DNA of 64,000 nt from Microbacterium sp. 1S1 (GCF_008271365.1 NZ_CP043430.1:1674001-1738000); one strand, 5' to 3'. Shown: positions 1 through 8,176, numbered from the stretch's first letter. The notes: a model not told the origin generated them from the sequence alone. Translations and numbers: made by a program.

Positions 1-741
1 GCCCTCGAAGAGGTCGGTGAACGTGTTGCCGGACGACGTGATGACCTGCTCGGCTGCGGTGCCGGCCCAGAGGCGCAGCTGCGCGTCCGTGCCCGTGGCG
101 ATGACGGCGGCGCCCGGCTCCGTGGACACGTCCGTGGCGGTGCCGGCGGCCACCGCGGCGAGGTCACCCGCGTAGACGCGGAAGCGTCCTGCCTCTCCGG
201 ACTCCTCGGCCCGGAGCTGCAGGCGGTAGACGGGGTTGCCGTCGGCATCCTTGCCGGCGGGGACGGCCGTGGCGAGCACTCCGGTGTCGGCGTCGTTGAT
301 GGCCTGAGCGATGTCCTGCATCGACGTCGAGTCGGCCTGCACCTGGACGCGCTTCCCCGAGGCGTCCTCGAGGGTGAGCACGGGGGGCTCAGCGGGCCAG
401 CGGGTCAGGGCGGTCGAGACCACCGTGTGCGCCTGGGCGAGGCGGTCGACGACGATGTCGGTGGACACGGGAGCGGCGCCGGTGCGCAGGGCGACCTTCA
501 CCGATTCGGACGACGCGCTGCAGGTGAAGCGGTCGAGACCGCCGGGCGCTGCGGCCTTTTCGGCGGCGGCGGCGAGGTTCTGCACGGCTGTGTTGAGGGT
601 GCGCAACTGGGTCATGACGACGTTCTTGTCGTCGATCTTGGCCTTGAGCAGCGTGCGGGGGATGGCGTGCACGTCCATCAGCGCCTTGATGACCTCGGTG
701 GTCTTGAGCCCCGAGACGAGGCCGTCGAGCGAGAGCGACAT
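1..741 (-). CDS. fliD: FliD flagellar filament cap, N-terminal part (cut by window edge)
   Basis: Flagellar hook-associated protein 2, the cap at the filament tip under which exported flagellin folds. The first 247 codons are present; the gene continues beyond base 1. The N terminus holds the family signature LDGLVSGLKTTEVI followed by a heptad-rich helix (residues about 20-60), and the last visible residues NTFTDLFEG match the region where FliD proteins describe their insertion loop. An AAGGGA ribosome site lies about 8 nt before the ATG. It lies just downstream of fliC on the same strand, behind a strong GC hairpin, so it may be transcribed by partial read-through. Confidence 0.9.
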   Translation of the reverse strand, partial: MSLSLDGLVSGLKTTEVIKALMDVHAIPRTLLKAKIDDKNVVMTQLRTLNTAVQNLAAAAEKAAAPGGLDRFTCSASSESVKVALRTGAAPVSTDIVVDRLAQAHTVVSTALTRWPAEPPVLTLEDASGKRVQVQADSTSMQDIAQAINDADTGVLATAVPAGKDADGNPVYRLQLRAEESGEAGRFRVYAGDLAAVAAGTATDVSTEPGAAVIATGTDAQLRLWAGTAAEQVITSSGNTFTDLFEG

Positions 742-765
742 GCGGCTTCCCTTCTGTGAACGGCG

Positions 766-801
766 GGGCCCGGGCGGCGGACGAGGCCGCCACCCGGACC
801 C
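766..801 (-). terminator. GC-rich stem-loop between fliC and fliD
   Basis: Two 15-base arms (766-780 and 787-801) pair around a 6-base loop, with two G-U pairs when read on the minus strand. No T-run follows. It could be an attenuator or an mRNA-stabilising hairpin that gives fliC more product than fliD. This is inference from the fold alone. Confidence 0.5.
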
Positions 802-829
802 CCGGAGTGGTTCCGTGCTGCGGCGCGGA

Positions 830-1660
830 TCAGCGCAGGAGCTGGAGCACGCCCTGGTTGGCCTGGTTGGCCTGGGCCAGCATCGCGGTTCCCGCCTGCG
901 ACAGGATGTTCGCCGACGTGAACTTGACCATCTCGGACGCCATGTCGGTGTCGCGGATACGGCTCTCGGCGGCGGCGAGGTTCTCGGCCGACACGTTGAG
1001 GCTGTTGATGGTCGACTCGAAGCGGTTCTGCAGCGCACCGTAGCCGGCACGGGCGGTCGAGACCGCCTGGATCTGCGTGTCGATGCCCGCCAGAGCCGCA
1101 CCGTACGATGCCGCGTCGGTCATGGTGCCGGCGAGCGTCTCGATGGTGGTGCCGAGGTTGGCGAAGTTGGTCAGGCCGACCGAGATCTGGTCCTCGGCGG
1201 CGACCGCGCCCGCACCCACCTGGAACGTCAGCGTCGTGCCGCCCGAGAGCAGCTTGATGCCGTTGAAGTTCGTGCTGTCGGCGATCCGGGTGAGCTCGTC
1301 GGCGAGGGCGCCGATCTCGGTCTGGATCGCTTCGCGCGACTTCGTGTTGTTCGAGTCGTTCGCGCCCTGAGCGGTCAGGTCGCGCACGCGCTGCAGGATG
1401 GAGTGCACCTCGGTCAGGGCGCCTTCCGCGGTCTGGATGACCGAGATGCCGTCCTGGGCGTTGCGGGCCGCGACGTTCAGGCCGTTGACCTGCGAACGCA
1501 GACCCTCGGAGATCGCCAGGCCGGCGGCGTCGTCCGCTGCGCGGTTGATGCGGAGGCCGCTCGAGAGCTTCTCGAGCGACTTCGACAGGTCGTTCTGCGT
1601 GTTGGACAGGTTGCGGTAGGCGTTGAGCGCGCCCACGTTGGTGTTGATCTGCATACCCAT
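830..1660 (-). CDS. fliC: Flagellin FliC
   Basis: Filament subunit, secreted by the flagellar type III apparatus. At 276 residues it is a short flagellin: the N-terminal D0/D1 helices (INTNVGALNAYRNL, RAADDAAGLAISEGLRSQ) and the C-terminal helix (ANILSQAGTAMLAQANQ) are joined by only a small central part, so the exposed D2/D3 domains are largely absent. The D1 stretch LQRVRDLTAQGAND resembles the segment that in enterobacterial flagellin is recognised by TLR5. I chose the ATG at 1660 because a GGAGG site lies 8 nt before it; an upstream in-frame ATG at 1717 falls in the promoter. Transcription and translation signals are described in the adjoining entries. Confidence 0.95.
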   Translation of the reverse strand: MGMQINTNVGALNAYRNLSNTQNDLSKSLEKLSSGLRINRAADDAAGLAISEGLRSQVNGLNVAARNAQDGISVIQTAEGALTEVHSILQRVRDLTAQGANDSNNTKSREAIQTEIGALADELTRIADSTNFNGIKLLSGGTTLTFQVGAGAVAAEDQISVGLTNFANLGTTIETLAGTMTDAASYGAALAGIDTQIQAVSTARAGYGALQNRFESTINSLNVSAENLAAAESRIRDTDMASEMVKFTSANILSQAGTAMLAQANQANQGVLQLLR

Positions 1661-1683
1661 GAGGGTTTCCTCCGTGATGTGGT

Positions 1684-1713
1684 GAACAGGAGACCATCCG
1701 TGGTCTCCTGTTC
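1684..1713 (-). promoter_or_regulatory. 5'-leader hairpin of fliC, CsrA-site-like
   Basis: On the minus strand the transcript would start almost exactly with a perfect 13-bp hairpin (arms 1701-1713 and 1684-1696). Its apical hexaloop reads ACGGAU, closed by a C-G pair. GGA in a hexaloop is the classic CsrA recognition shape. A second matching core, ACGGAGG, overlaps the Shine-Dalgarno sequence 26 nt downstream. Bacillus subtilis hag has the same arrangement, with one hairpin site and one SD site, and its CsrA is antagonised by FliW. A fliW gene lies at 5563-5934. CsrA itself is not in the window. Confidence 0.6.
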
Positions 1714-1717
1714 TCAC

Positions 1718-1744
1718 CTATCGGCGGAGGATGCGGCGGCGTTA
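1718..1744 (-). promoter_or_regulatory. Sigma-28 (FliA)-type promoter of fliC
   Basis: Read on the minus strand: TAAC, 15-nt spacer, GCCGATAG. This closely matches the known flagellar sigma consensus TAAA-N15-GCCGATAA. The -35 TAA is also the stop codon of the sigma factor gene upstream. The predicted start is about 1712, at the foot of the leader hairpin. The same two boxes with the same spacing occur before flgN. Confidence 0.8.
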
Positions 1745-2545
1745 GGCGGGGGCGGCGGCGCGGAAGACCTCGCCCATGCGTGCGCCGGCGGCTTCCGCGA
1801 TGCGCCCGAAGTAGGCGTCCCGGGCGGCGGGCGACACTCGGGTCTTCGTCGTGGTCTCGGCCCGGTTGTCGGCGAAGTACCGGTCGAGGGCGTCGCGGAG
1901 CAGCCGTACCGCCTCCGAGCGCTGCTGGGAGACGGCGGAATGGGTCACGCCGAGCTCCTCGGCGATCTCCTTGACCGGACGCTCTTCGAAGTACACGGCC
2001 ACGACGATGCGCCGCATGCGTTCGGGGAGAGCGGTGATGGCGTGTTCGAGCACCTCCCGCCGCTCGCCGACCAGGGCGGACTCCTCCGGGAGGGGGATGT
2101 CGGCGACGAGATCCCTGGTCGCAGGGTCGTCGAGGGTCGAGACGGTGCGTGCGGCGTCGGCGAGAGCCTCGACGACGGCCTCCTTGGGGGAGCCCATCGC
2201 GGTGGCGATCTCCGCGGCGGTGGCGGTACGACCGAGCGCAGCGGTGAGGGTGTCGCGCACGGCGACAGTCTCCTTGATCCGTTTCCGGATACCGCGCGAC
2301 GCCCAGTCCATCGCGCGCATCTCGTCGGCGAACGCGCCGAGGATCCGTCGACGGGCATAGGCCCCGAAGGGAACGCCGAGCGCGGGGTCGTACGCGTCGG
2401 CGGCGGTCACGAGAGCGAGCGCGCCGACAGCGGCGAGCTCTTCGCGGGGGATGTGGGTTGCCCGAGCATGGGTGTCCGCAGCGAGGTAGCCGACCAGGGG
2501 AAGGTTGGCCTCGACGAGGCGGTTGCGCTCAGCGCGCGACGACAT
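1742..2545 (-). CDS. fliA: FliA/WhiG-like flagellar sigma factor
   Basis: Sigma-70 family factor, 267 residues, probably directing RNA polymerase to the late flagellar promoters. It shows a region 2-like block (LVEANLPLVGYLA through YARRRILGAFADEMRAMDW), a region 3 (SRGIRKRIKETVAVRDTL) and a region 4 helix-turn-helix (VKEIAEELGVTHSAVSQQRS). The promoters flanking it match the sigma-28 consensus, which supports this role. An ATG at 2587 would add 14 residues but has no ribosome site and lies only about 9 nt from the predicted transcript start. The ATG at 2545 has AGGTGG about 10 nt upstream and is preferred. It could instead be a general FliA-group factor with a wider regulon. Confidence 0.85.
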   Translation of the reverse strand: MSSRAERNRLVEANLPLVGYLAADTHARATHIPREELAAVGALALVTAADAYDPALGVPFGAYARRRILGAFADEMRAMDWASRGIRKRIKETVAVRDTLTAALGRTATAAEIATAMGSPKEAVVEALADAARTVSTLDDPATRDLVADIPLPEESALVGERREVLEHAITALPERMRRIVVAVYFEERPVKEIAEELGVTHSAVSQQRSEAVRLLRDALDRYFADNRAETTTKTRVSPAARDAYFGRIAEAAGARMGEVFRAAAPA

Positions 2546-2599
2546 GGGGGATGATCCACCTCTCTGGATGCACTCCGGAAGCTCCATAGCGAGAGGTAG

Positions 2600-2632
2600 A
2601 TGTCCATATCACAAGGTCCGAGATATGTCCAT
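2600..2632. repeat. Direct repeat ATGTCCAT (x2) in the sigma/flgN intergenic region
   Basis: ATGTCCAT occurs at 2600-2607 and 2625-2632, 25 bp apart. The inner parts also form an inverted repeat, CATATC-N11-GATATG. The two copies coincide with the predicted -10 and -35 boxes of the sigma factor gene, so this could be an operator for an upstream flagellar regulator. Confidence 0.45.
2603..2631 (-). promoter_or_regulatory. Candidate promoter of the flagellar sigma factor gene
   Basis: On the minus strand TGGACA, 17 nt, TATGGA, a vegetative-type pair. The predicted start is near 2596, giving a leader of about 51 nt to the ATG at 2545. Confidence 0.45.
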
Positions 2633-2663
2633 GGGGAGAACTACCCACCGCCGTTCCACATAG

Positions 2664-2690
2664 TAACCTTAGGGGCGCGGTGGCCGATAG
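2664..2690 (+). promoter_or_regulatory. Sigma-28 (FliA)-type promoter of flgN-flgK-flgL-fliW
   Basis: TAAC at 2664-2667, 15-nt spacer, GCCGATAG at 2683-2690. Both boxes and the spacing are identical to the fliC promoter. The predicted start is near 2697, leaving a leader of about 70 nt before flgN. Confidence 0.8.
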
Positions 2691-2765
2691 AGATTAATGA
2701 ACCGTTAACAGGCGGGTCGATCGCACCGGCGTTGGGGCGGGGGATCGCTGGGGAACAAGGGGATC

Positions 2766-3248
2766 ATGGGAGCCAACGAACTATCGATGCAGCTCTGGCG
2801 AGAGCGCGAGCTGCTCGAGATGCTGCTTTTCAAACTCGACGAGCAGCAGCTGCTGCTCGCCGCGGGACGTTCGCACTGGATACAGTTTGCGGCACGCGAG
2901 ATCGATCAAGTACTCGATCGCCTCCGTGCGGCGGGGCTGGCCCGCACGGTGGAAGTCGCCGGGGTCGCGGAGGAGTGGGGAGCGCCCGAGGACGCGACCA
3001 TCTCACAGCTCATCGAGCACGCGCCGGACGGGGCCTGGAGCGACGTCTTCTCCGATCACATGCGGGCCCTCGTCCGGCTGACCGCGGAGGTCGAGCAGAT
3101 GCGTGACTCCGCCGCCGAGCAGCTCACCGGCGTCCTCCGCGCCACACAGGAGACCATCGCCGCGCTCGGCCAGGAGAGCGGCGAGTACACCACGCGTGGC
3201 GACCGCGCCCGCGAGGACGCCGCCCGCATCATCGACACCGAGATGTGA
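2766..3248 (+). CDS. flgN: FlgN-like export chaperone
   Basis: Cytoplasmic chaperone that in other bacteria binds the C termini of FlgK and FlgL and delivers them to the export apparatus. The 160-residue, almost wholly helical protein (LWRERELLEMLLFKLDEQQ at the start, then long heptad stretches) has the size and layout of the FlgN family. FlgN sequences diverge strongly, so the position directly before flgK carries much of the weight. An AAGGGG ribosome site precedes the ATG. First gene of the four-gene operon read from the sigma-28-type promoter. Confidence 0.8.
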   Translation: MGANELSMQLWRERELLEMLLFKLDEQQLLLAAGRSHWIQFAAREIDQVLDRLRAAGLARTVEVAGVAEEWGAPEDATISQLIEHAPDGAWSDVFSDHMRALVRLTAEVEQMRDSAAEQLTGVLRATQETIAALGQESGEYTTRGDRAREDAARIIDTEM

Positions 3249-3261
3249 CCGAGAGGGGATC

Positions 3262-4671
3262 ATGTCGACCTTCAGTGGATTGACCACCGCCGCGAGCGGC
3301 CTCGCCGCCGCGCGCCGGGGCATGGACGTGGTGGGGCAGAACATCGCCAACCAGAAGACCGAGGGGTACACGCGGCAGCGCGTCGAGACCTCGTCGATCG
3401 CGGCGATCGCGCAGACCGGTCGGTTCAGCATGGGGGCGCTGCCCGGTCACGGCGTGTCGATCGACGGCGTGGCACGCCTCGGTGACGCCCTGCTCGACGC
3501 GCGCGTCCGCGACACGCTCGGCGCGTCCGGCTACTGGGCCACCAGGGCGCTCGCCGCGACGACGGCCGAGTCGGCGCTGGCGGAGCCCACCGACAAGGGG
3601 CTCGCGAATCGGCTGACGACCTTCTGGGCGGGCTGGCAGGACCTCGCCAACACCCCCGACTCGGGTGCCGCGGCCGCGACCATCCTGGAGTCAGCGAAGG
3701 AGCTCGCGGCGCACATCTCGGGCGGCTATCGCACGGTCGCCGCCCAGTGGACCGCCGCGCGCGGCACCGCGGAGCGCACGGTCAACCAGGTCAACGCCGC
3801 CGCCGACCAGATCGCGGTGCTCAACACGGAGATCCGCGACGCGCTCGCCGCCGGACGCTCCGCCAACGAGCTCACCGATCGCCGCAACGCGCTCGCGGAG
3901 GACGTGGCGCGGCTGGCGGGTGCCACGGCGAGCGTCGAGGCGGACGGCACGCTCACGGTGCGTCTCGGTGGCAACGCCCTCGTCTCCGGAGGCGACGCCC
4001 GACACCTCGCCCTGACCGGTGCCGCGACGATCGACGGTGTTCCGCGGGTCGGAGTCGCCTGGGAGTCCGTGCCCGACCTTCCCCTCGTGGTCGACGGCGG
4101 GGAACTCGGCGGCTCGCTCTCGGTTCTCGCTCCGGCCGCCGACGGCGGGATGCTCGCGCAGCTCGCGGCGACGTACGACCGGGTGGCCACGGCCCTGGCC
4201 ACGTCGCTCAACGCCCAGCACCGGGCGGGGGTCACCGCCACCGGACAGCCGGGCGGCGACTTCTTCACCGTTCCCGCGACCGGCTCGGCCGCGCTCGGGC
4301 TGCAGGTCGCCGTCACGACAGCGGCCGAGTTGGCCCTCGCCGCCCCCGGCGCCGGTGCGAAGGACGCGAGCAACGCCGACCTGATCTCCCAGATCGGTCA
4401 GCGCGCGACCTCTCCTGACGCGCTGTGGACCGACCAGGTGACGCGCTTCGGCGTCGCCACCGCCGCAGACGTGCAGCGGGCGAAGGTGTCGGACGCGGCG
4501 GCCGTGGGCGCGGTGGGAGCGCAGCAGTCCGTCGCGGCCGTCGACGGCGACGAGGAGACGATCAACCTCCTCACGTACCAGACCGCCTACCAGGCGGCGG
4601 CCCGGGTCCTCACCGCCGTCGACGAGGCCCTCGACGTCCTCATCAACCGCACGGGCGTCGTCGGACGCTGA
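3262..4671 (+). CDS. flgK: Flagellar hook-associated protein FlgK (HAP1)
   Basis: First hook-filament junction protein, 469 residues, assembled on the hook tip before FlgL. The N terminus has the rod/hook-type motif (FSGLTTAASGLAAARRGMDVVGQNIANQKTEGYTRQRV begins at residue 4) and the C terminus ends with the matching helix (DEETINLLTYQTAYQAAARVLTAVDEALDVLINR). The reading frame is open 53 codons upstream, but the ATG at 3262 has GAGAGGGG directly before it and starts where FlgK proteins start. It follows flgN after 13 nt. Confidence 0.93.
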   Translation: MSTFSGLTTAASGLAAARRGMDVVGQNIANQKTEGYTRQRVETSSIAAIAQTGRFSMGALPGHGVSIDGVARLGDALLDARVRDTLGASGYWATRALAATTAESALAEPTDKGLANRLTTFWAGWQDLANTPDSGAAAATILESAKELAAHISGGYRTVAAQWTAARGTAERTVNQVNAAADQIAVLNTEIRDALAAGRSANELTDRRNALAEDVARLAGATASVEADGTLTVRLGGNALVSGGDARHLALTGAATIDGVPRVGVAWESVPDLPLVVDGGELGGSLSVLAPAADGGMLAQLAATYDRVATALATSLNAQHRAGVTATGQPGGDFFTVPATGSAALGLQVAVTTAAELALAAPGAGAKDASNADLISQIGQRATSPDALWTDQVTRFGVATAADVQRAKVSDAAAVGAVGAQQSVAAVDGDEETINLLTYQTAYQAAARVLTAVDEALDVLINRTGVVGR

Positions 4672-4684
4672 TCGGAGCAGCATC

Positions 4685-5566
4685 GTGATCTCTCGCGTGA
4701 CCCAGACGACCATGACCCAGACGGCGATGCGTCAGCTGCAGTCGAACCTGTCCGAGCTCGCCCGGCTGCAGGACCAGGCGACCTCGCAGAAGGCGTTCGC
4801 CGCCCCCTCCGACGACCCGGCTGCGGCCGCGGCTGCCCTCGCCCTCCACGCCGAGCAGCGGCGGACGGAGCAGTACGCACGCAACATCGACGACGGCCTG
4901 GCCTGGGTGACCGCGGCCGACACCGCGATCACCTCCAGTACGTCGCTGCTGTCCCGCGTGCGCGACCTGACCGCGCAGGGAGCGAACGACGGAGCGTTGG
5001 ACGCGGTGGCGAAGGAGGCGCTGGCCGTCGAGCTGGAGGGCATCCGCGACGAGCTCCTCGCGCAGGCCAACACCCGGGTGCTCGGCCGCTCCGTCTTCGC
5101 CGGCACCGCGGATACCGCCGCCTTCGCGGCCGACTACTCGTACAGCGGCGTGGCCGGCTCCGAGGTCGGCCGCCGGGTGTCCGACGCGGCCGTGGTCCGC
5201 GTCGACACCGACGGCGCTGCGGTGTTCGGCACAGGCGACGACTCCGTGTTCGCCCTCGTCGACCGCATCGCCGCCGACCTCCGTTCCGGCACCAACGTCG
5301 GCCCGCGGCTGGCGGAGATCGACTCTCGCCGGACGGCGATGCTCGGCGTGCAGGGGTCGGTGGGCACCAGACAGGCTCAGATTGAACGCGCCAAGGAGGC
5401 GGCAGTGCAGAATTCCGTGTCCCTCGAATCCCGCCGTGCCGCGGTCGAGGACGTCGACTCGGTCGAGGTGCTCATCCGCCTCCAGGCGCAGGAGCTCGTG
5501 TACCGCTCGGCGCTGTCGGTCAACGCCCGCGTGCTGCAGCCGACGCTGATGGACTTCCTGCGATGA
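4685..5566 (+). CDS. flgL: Flagellar hook-associated protein FlgL (HAP3)
   Basis: Second junction protein, linking FlgK to flagellin; 293 residues. It resembles flagellin in its D0/D1 helices: RVTQTTMTQTAMRQLQSNL at the start and a C-terminal helix ending NARVLQPTLMDFLR. RVRDLTAQGAND (residues about 88-99) is also found in FliC of this window. Translation starts with GTG at 4685 after a GGAG site. The stop overlaps the fliW ATG by 4 nt, so the two are translationally coupled. Confidence 0.92.
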   Translation: MISRVTQTTMTQTAMRQLQSNLSELARLQDQATSQKAFAAPSDDPAAAAAALALHAEQRRTEQYARNIDDGLAWVTAADTAITSSTSLLSRVRDLTAQGANDGALDAVAKEALAVELEGIRDELLAQANTRVLGRSVFAGTADTAAFAADYSYSGVAGSEVGRRVSDAAVVRVDTDGAAVFGTGDDSVFALVDRIAADLRSGTNVGPRLAEIDSRRTAMLGVQGSVGTRQAQIERAKEAAVQNSVSLESRRAAVEDVDSVEVLIRLQAQELVYRSALSVNARVLQPTLMDFLR

Positions 5567-5934
5567 CCGCCGCGCTCACCTTCACCGCCCCGCCGCCCGG
5601 GCTCGCTCCGCACGTGGACTTCGCGCTCGCGCCGGTCGACGGCGCGGACGGCCTGTTCGCGATGCGGGCGGTCGGGGACGAATCCCTCCGGCTCTATCTC
5701 GTCGATCCGAACACGGTGCTCGCGGAGTACGCCCCGACCCTCAGCGACGCTCAGGTCGCCGATCTCGCCCTGGGTTCGCCGGACGACGCGCTCGTGCTGG
5801 TGGTCGCCCATCCCGCCTCGGACGGCGTGAGCGTCAACCTGCTCGCGCCGGTCGTGGTCAACCGCACCACCGGGGTCGCCGCGCAGGTGATCCTGGAGGA
5901 CCAGGACTACCCGGTGCGGGCGCCGCTGGGCTGA
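5563..5934 (+). CDS. fliW: Flagellar assembly factor FliW
   Basis: FliW binds the flagellin C terminus and, in Bacillus, also the translational repressor CsrA, so that free flagellin level controls flagellin translation. The 123-residue protein has the typical end (VNLLAPVVVNRTTGVAAQVIL then a Tyr-Pro-Val-Arg-like DYPVRAPLG). It starts inside flgL (ATGA overlap). In many bacteria csrA follows fliW; here tsaB follows after 54 nt, so the partner must be elsewhere or missing. The fliC leader carries CsrA-like sites, which argues for a partner. Confidence 0.9.
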   Translation: MTAALTFTAPPPGLAPHVDFALAPVDGADGLFAMRAVGDESLRLYLVDPNTVLAEYAPTLSDAQVADLALGSPDDALVLVVAHPASDGVSVNLLAPVVVNRTTGVAAQVILEDQDYPVRAPLG

Positions 5935-5976
5935 TCGGCTGCTCTTGAGCGCAGGCGTCTCCGGCCGGACGGCGAC

Positions 5977-5982
5977 TACCCT
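5977..5982 (+). promoter_or_regulatory. -10 box of tsaB, leaderless arrangement
   Basis: TACCCT followed by exactly 6 nt and then the GTG start. Transcription would begin at or next to the start codon. Confidence 0.6.
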
Positions 5983-5988
5983 GGAGGG

Positions 5989-6606
5989 GTGATCCTCGCC
6001 GTCGACACGTCCCTTGGCACCGCCGTCGCCCTCATCGACCCCGACGGGACGCCACGTGCCGAAGCCGGCACGGCCGACCCGCTCGGACACGCCGAGGTCA
6101 TCGGTGAGCTGGTGCGCGACGTGCTCCGGGAGGGCGGGACCGACGACATCACGCACGTCGTGGCCGGCATGGGGCCCGGTCCCTTCACCGGGCTGCGCAT
6201 CGGAATCGCCACGGCACGTGCCTTCGCGCTCGGCCGAGGCATCCCCGTGGTCCCGGTCCCCAGCCACACGGCGGCGGCTCTCGCGCTCGTCGACTCCGCA
6301 GCCGGCCCGTTCGCCGTCGTCACGGACGCGCGGCGGCGAGAGGTCGCCATCACCGTGTTCGACGGCCAGGACGAGGCGGGCATCCCGCGCGCGACCGCCG
6401 ACACGGTGCTCGTCCGTGCTGCGGATGCCGACGGCCAGCTGGCCGGTATCCGCCGTGTCGACGTGTCGACGCTGTCCGCGGTCGACCTCGCCCGCGTGGG
6501 AGCCAGGGCGCTCGCGGCCGGCCGGGTTCTCGCCGGCGAGGAGCCGCTGTACCTGCGGCACCCGGATGTATCGCTGCCCGGCGCCCCGAAGAGGGTGGGC
6601 GTATGA
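5989..6606 (+). CDS. tsaB: tRNA threonylcarbamoyladenosine protein TsaB
   Basis: Partner of TsaD in making t6A37 on ANN-decoding tRNAs; cytoplasmic, 205 residues. The ASKHA-fold N terminus (VILAVDTSLGTAVALID) and the GMGPGPFTGLRIGIATARAFALG motif identify the YeaZ/TsaB family. GTG start directly after GGAGGG and 6 nt after a -10 box. It begins a tightly packed unit: rimI and tsaD follow, each with a 4-nt ATGA overlap. tsaE is not in the visible part. Confidence 0.93.
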   Translation: MILAVDTSLGTAVALIDPDGTPRAEAGTADPLGHAEVIGELVRDVLREGGTDDITHVVAGMGPGPFTGLRIGIATARAFALGRGIPVVPVPSHTAAALALVDSAAGPFAVVTDARRREVAITVFDGQDEAGIPRATADTVLVRAADADGQLAGIRRVDVSTLSAVDLARVGARALAAGRVLAGEEPLYLRHPDVSLPGAPKRVGV

Positions 6607-7091
6607 CGCTGCGCGAGGCAGGGCCGGACGACCTCGACGCGATCATGGACATCGAGCACCGTTCGTTCCCGACCGATGCCTGGAGCCGGGAGACGATGGC
6701 GAGCGAACTGTTGAGCCCGCACGGCCGCTACCTCGTGGACGAGCAGGACGGGGCGATCGTCGGCTACGGCGGGGTACGAGCGCTGCAGGGCAGCCCGGAT
6801 GCCGACATCCAGACCATCGCGTTGGACAGCGCCTTCCGCGGCCGGGGGCGCGGCCGCGCGCTCCTGCACGGCCTGCTCCGGGCGGCCGTCGCACGCGGGG
6901 CCAAGGAGGTGTTCCTCGAGGTCCGCGCGGACAATCCGCCGGCTGAGGGGCTCTATCGCGCGGAGGGCTTCGAGGAGATCGGCAGGCGCCCCCGCTACTA
7001 TCAGCCGGACGACGTCGACGCGATCGTGATGCGTCTGGATCTGCGCCGCCACGCGGCGGCGGCCGATACGCCGGAGGAGGCGACCGCATGA
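6603..7091 (+). CDS. rimI: RimI-type protein N-acetyltransferase
   Basis: GNAT-fold enzyme that acetylates protein N termini, classically ribosomal protein S18, using acetyl-CoA. The 162-residue protein has the acetyl-CoA loop ([15 protein letters not shown]) and the RimI signature [27 protein letters not shown]. Its position between tsaB and tsaD is conserved in actinobacteria. The tail after RLDLRRH is low-complexity and runs into the tsaD start. Confidence 0.9.
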   Translation: MTLREAGPDDLDAIMDIEHRSFPTDAWSRETMASELLSPHGRYLVDEQDGAIVGYGGVRALQGSPDADIQTIALDSAFRGRGRGRALLHGLLRAAVARGAKEVFLEVRADNPPAEGLYRAEGFEEIGRRPRYYQPDDVDAIVMRLDLRRHAAAADTPEEATA

Positions 7092-8176
7092 GTGAGCCCC
7101 TGGTGCTCGGCATCGAGACGAGCTGCGACGAGACCGGCATCGGAATCGTGCGCGGCCGGACGCTGCTGTCGAACACGATCGCGTCGAGCATGGAGGAGCA
7201 CGCCCGGTACGGCGGGGTCGTCCCGGAAGTCGCCGCCCGCGCGCACCTGGAGGCGCTGCAGCCGGCCATCGATGCCGCCCTCGCCGAGGCCGACGTGCGC
7301 CTCGCCGACCTCGACGCGATCGCGGTGACCAGCGGACCGGGACTCGCCGGTGCGCTCATGGTGGGCGTCGGCGCGGCGAAGGGGCTGGCCGTCGCGCTCG
7401 ACAAGCCGCTCTACGCCGTCAATCACCTCGTCGGGCACATCGCCGCCGACATCTTGAGCCCCGACGCCGCGGCCCTCGAGTACCCGACGATCGCCCTGCT
7501 CGTGTCCGGTGGCCACACCTCGCTGCTCCACGTGCGCGACCTCACCACCGATGTCGAACTCCTCGGCGAGACGGTGGACGACGCCGCAGGGGAAGCCTTC
7601 GACAAGGTCGCTCGGCTGCTCTCCCTGCCGTACCCCGGCGGCCCGGAGATCGACCGGGCCGCAGTCGGCGGAGACCCCGACGCGATCCGCTTTCCGCGGG
7701 GTCTCTCCCGCGCGTCGGACCTTGCGAAGCACCGCTACGATTTCTCGTTCTCCGGGCTGAAGACAGCGGTCGCCCGGTGGGTGGAGCGCTTCGAGGCGGA
7801 GAACGCCGGGGCGGGGGCCGGAGCGCACGATCTTCCGATCGCCGACGTTGCCGCGAGCTTCCGCGAAGCCGTCGTCGACGTCCTCGTGACGAAGGCGCTC
7901 AACGCGTGCGAAGACCTCGGCGTGCCGCGGCTGCTGCTCGGTGGCGGCGTCATCGCGAATCGTCGGCTGCGCGAGGTCGCGCTGGCGAGGGCGGCCGAGG
8001 CCGGAGTCGCGGTCCGCATCCCACCGCTGTCGCTCTGCACCGACAACGGCGCCATGATCGCGGCGCTCGCCGCCGAGCTCATCGCATCAGGGCGCCCGGC
8101 GTCGACGCTCGGCTTCGGCGCCGACTCGACGCTGCCGGTGACGGAGATCCAGGTCGCGGAGGCGGTGCCGGCGTGA
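7088..8176 (+). CDS. tsaD: tRNA N6-adenosine threonylcarbamoyltransferase TsaD
   Basis: Transfers threonylcarbamoyl from its AMP adduct to A37 of tRNA, working with TsaB and TsaE. 362 residues, the usual length. The ASKHA start [15 protein letters not shown], the metal-binding VNHLVGH motif, LVSGGHTSL and the C-terminal [14 protein letters not shown] plus [12 protein letters not shown] are all present. The start overlaps rimI by 4 nt. The stop overlaps the GTG of the next gene by 4 nt. Confidence 0.95.
   Translation: MSEPLVLGIETSCDETGIGIVRGRTLLSNTIASSMEEHARYGGVVPEVAARAHLEALQPAIDAALAEADVRLADLDAIAVTSGPGLAGALMVGVGAAKGLAVALDKPLYAVNHLVGHIAADILSPDAAALEYPTIALLVSGGHTSLLHVRDLTTDVELLGETVDDAAGEAFDKVARLLSLPYPGGPEIDRAAVGGDPDAIRFPRGLSRASDLAKHRYDFSFSGLKTAVARWVERFEAENAGAGAGAHDLPIADVAASFREAVVDVLVTKALNACEDLGVPRLLLGGGVIANRRLREVALARAAEAGVAVRIPPLSLCTDNGAMIAALAAELIASGRPASTLGFGADSTLPVTEIQVAEAVPA

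Noticed and set aside
311..2554. Open frame of 747 codons on the plus strand
   Set aside because: It is the antisense of fliD, fliC and the sigma factor gene, all of which have clear homology and ribosome sites.
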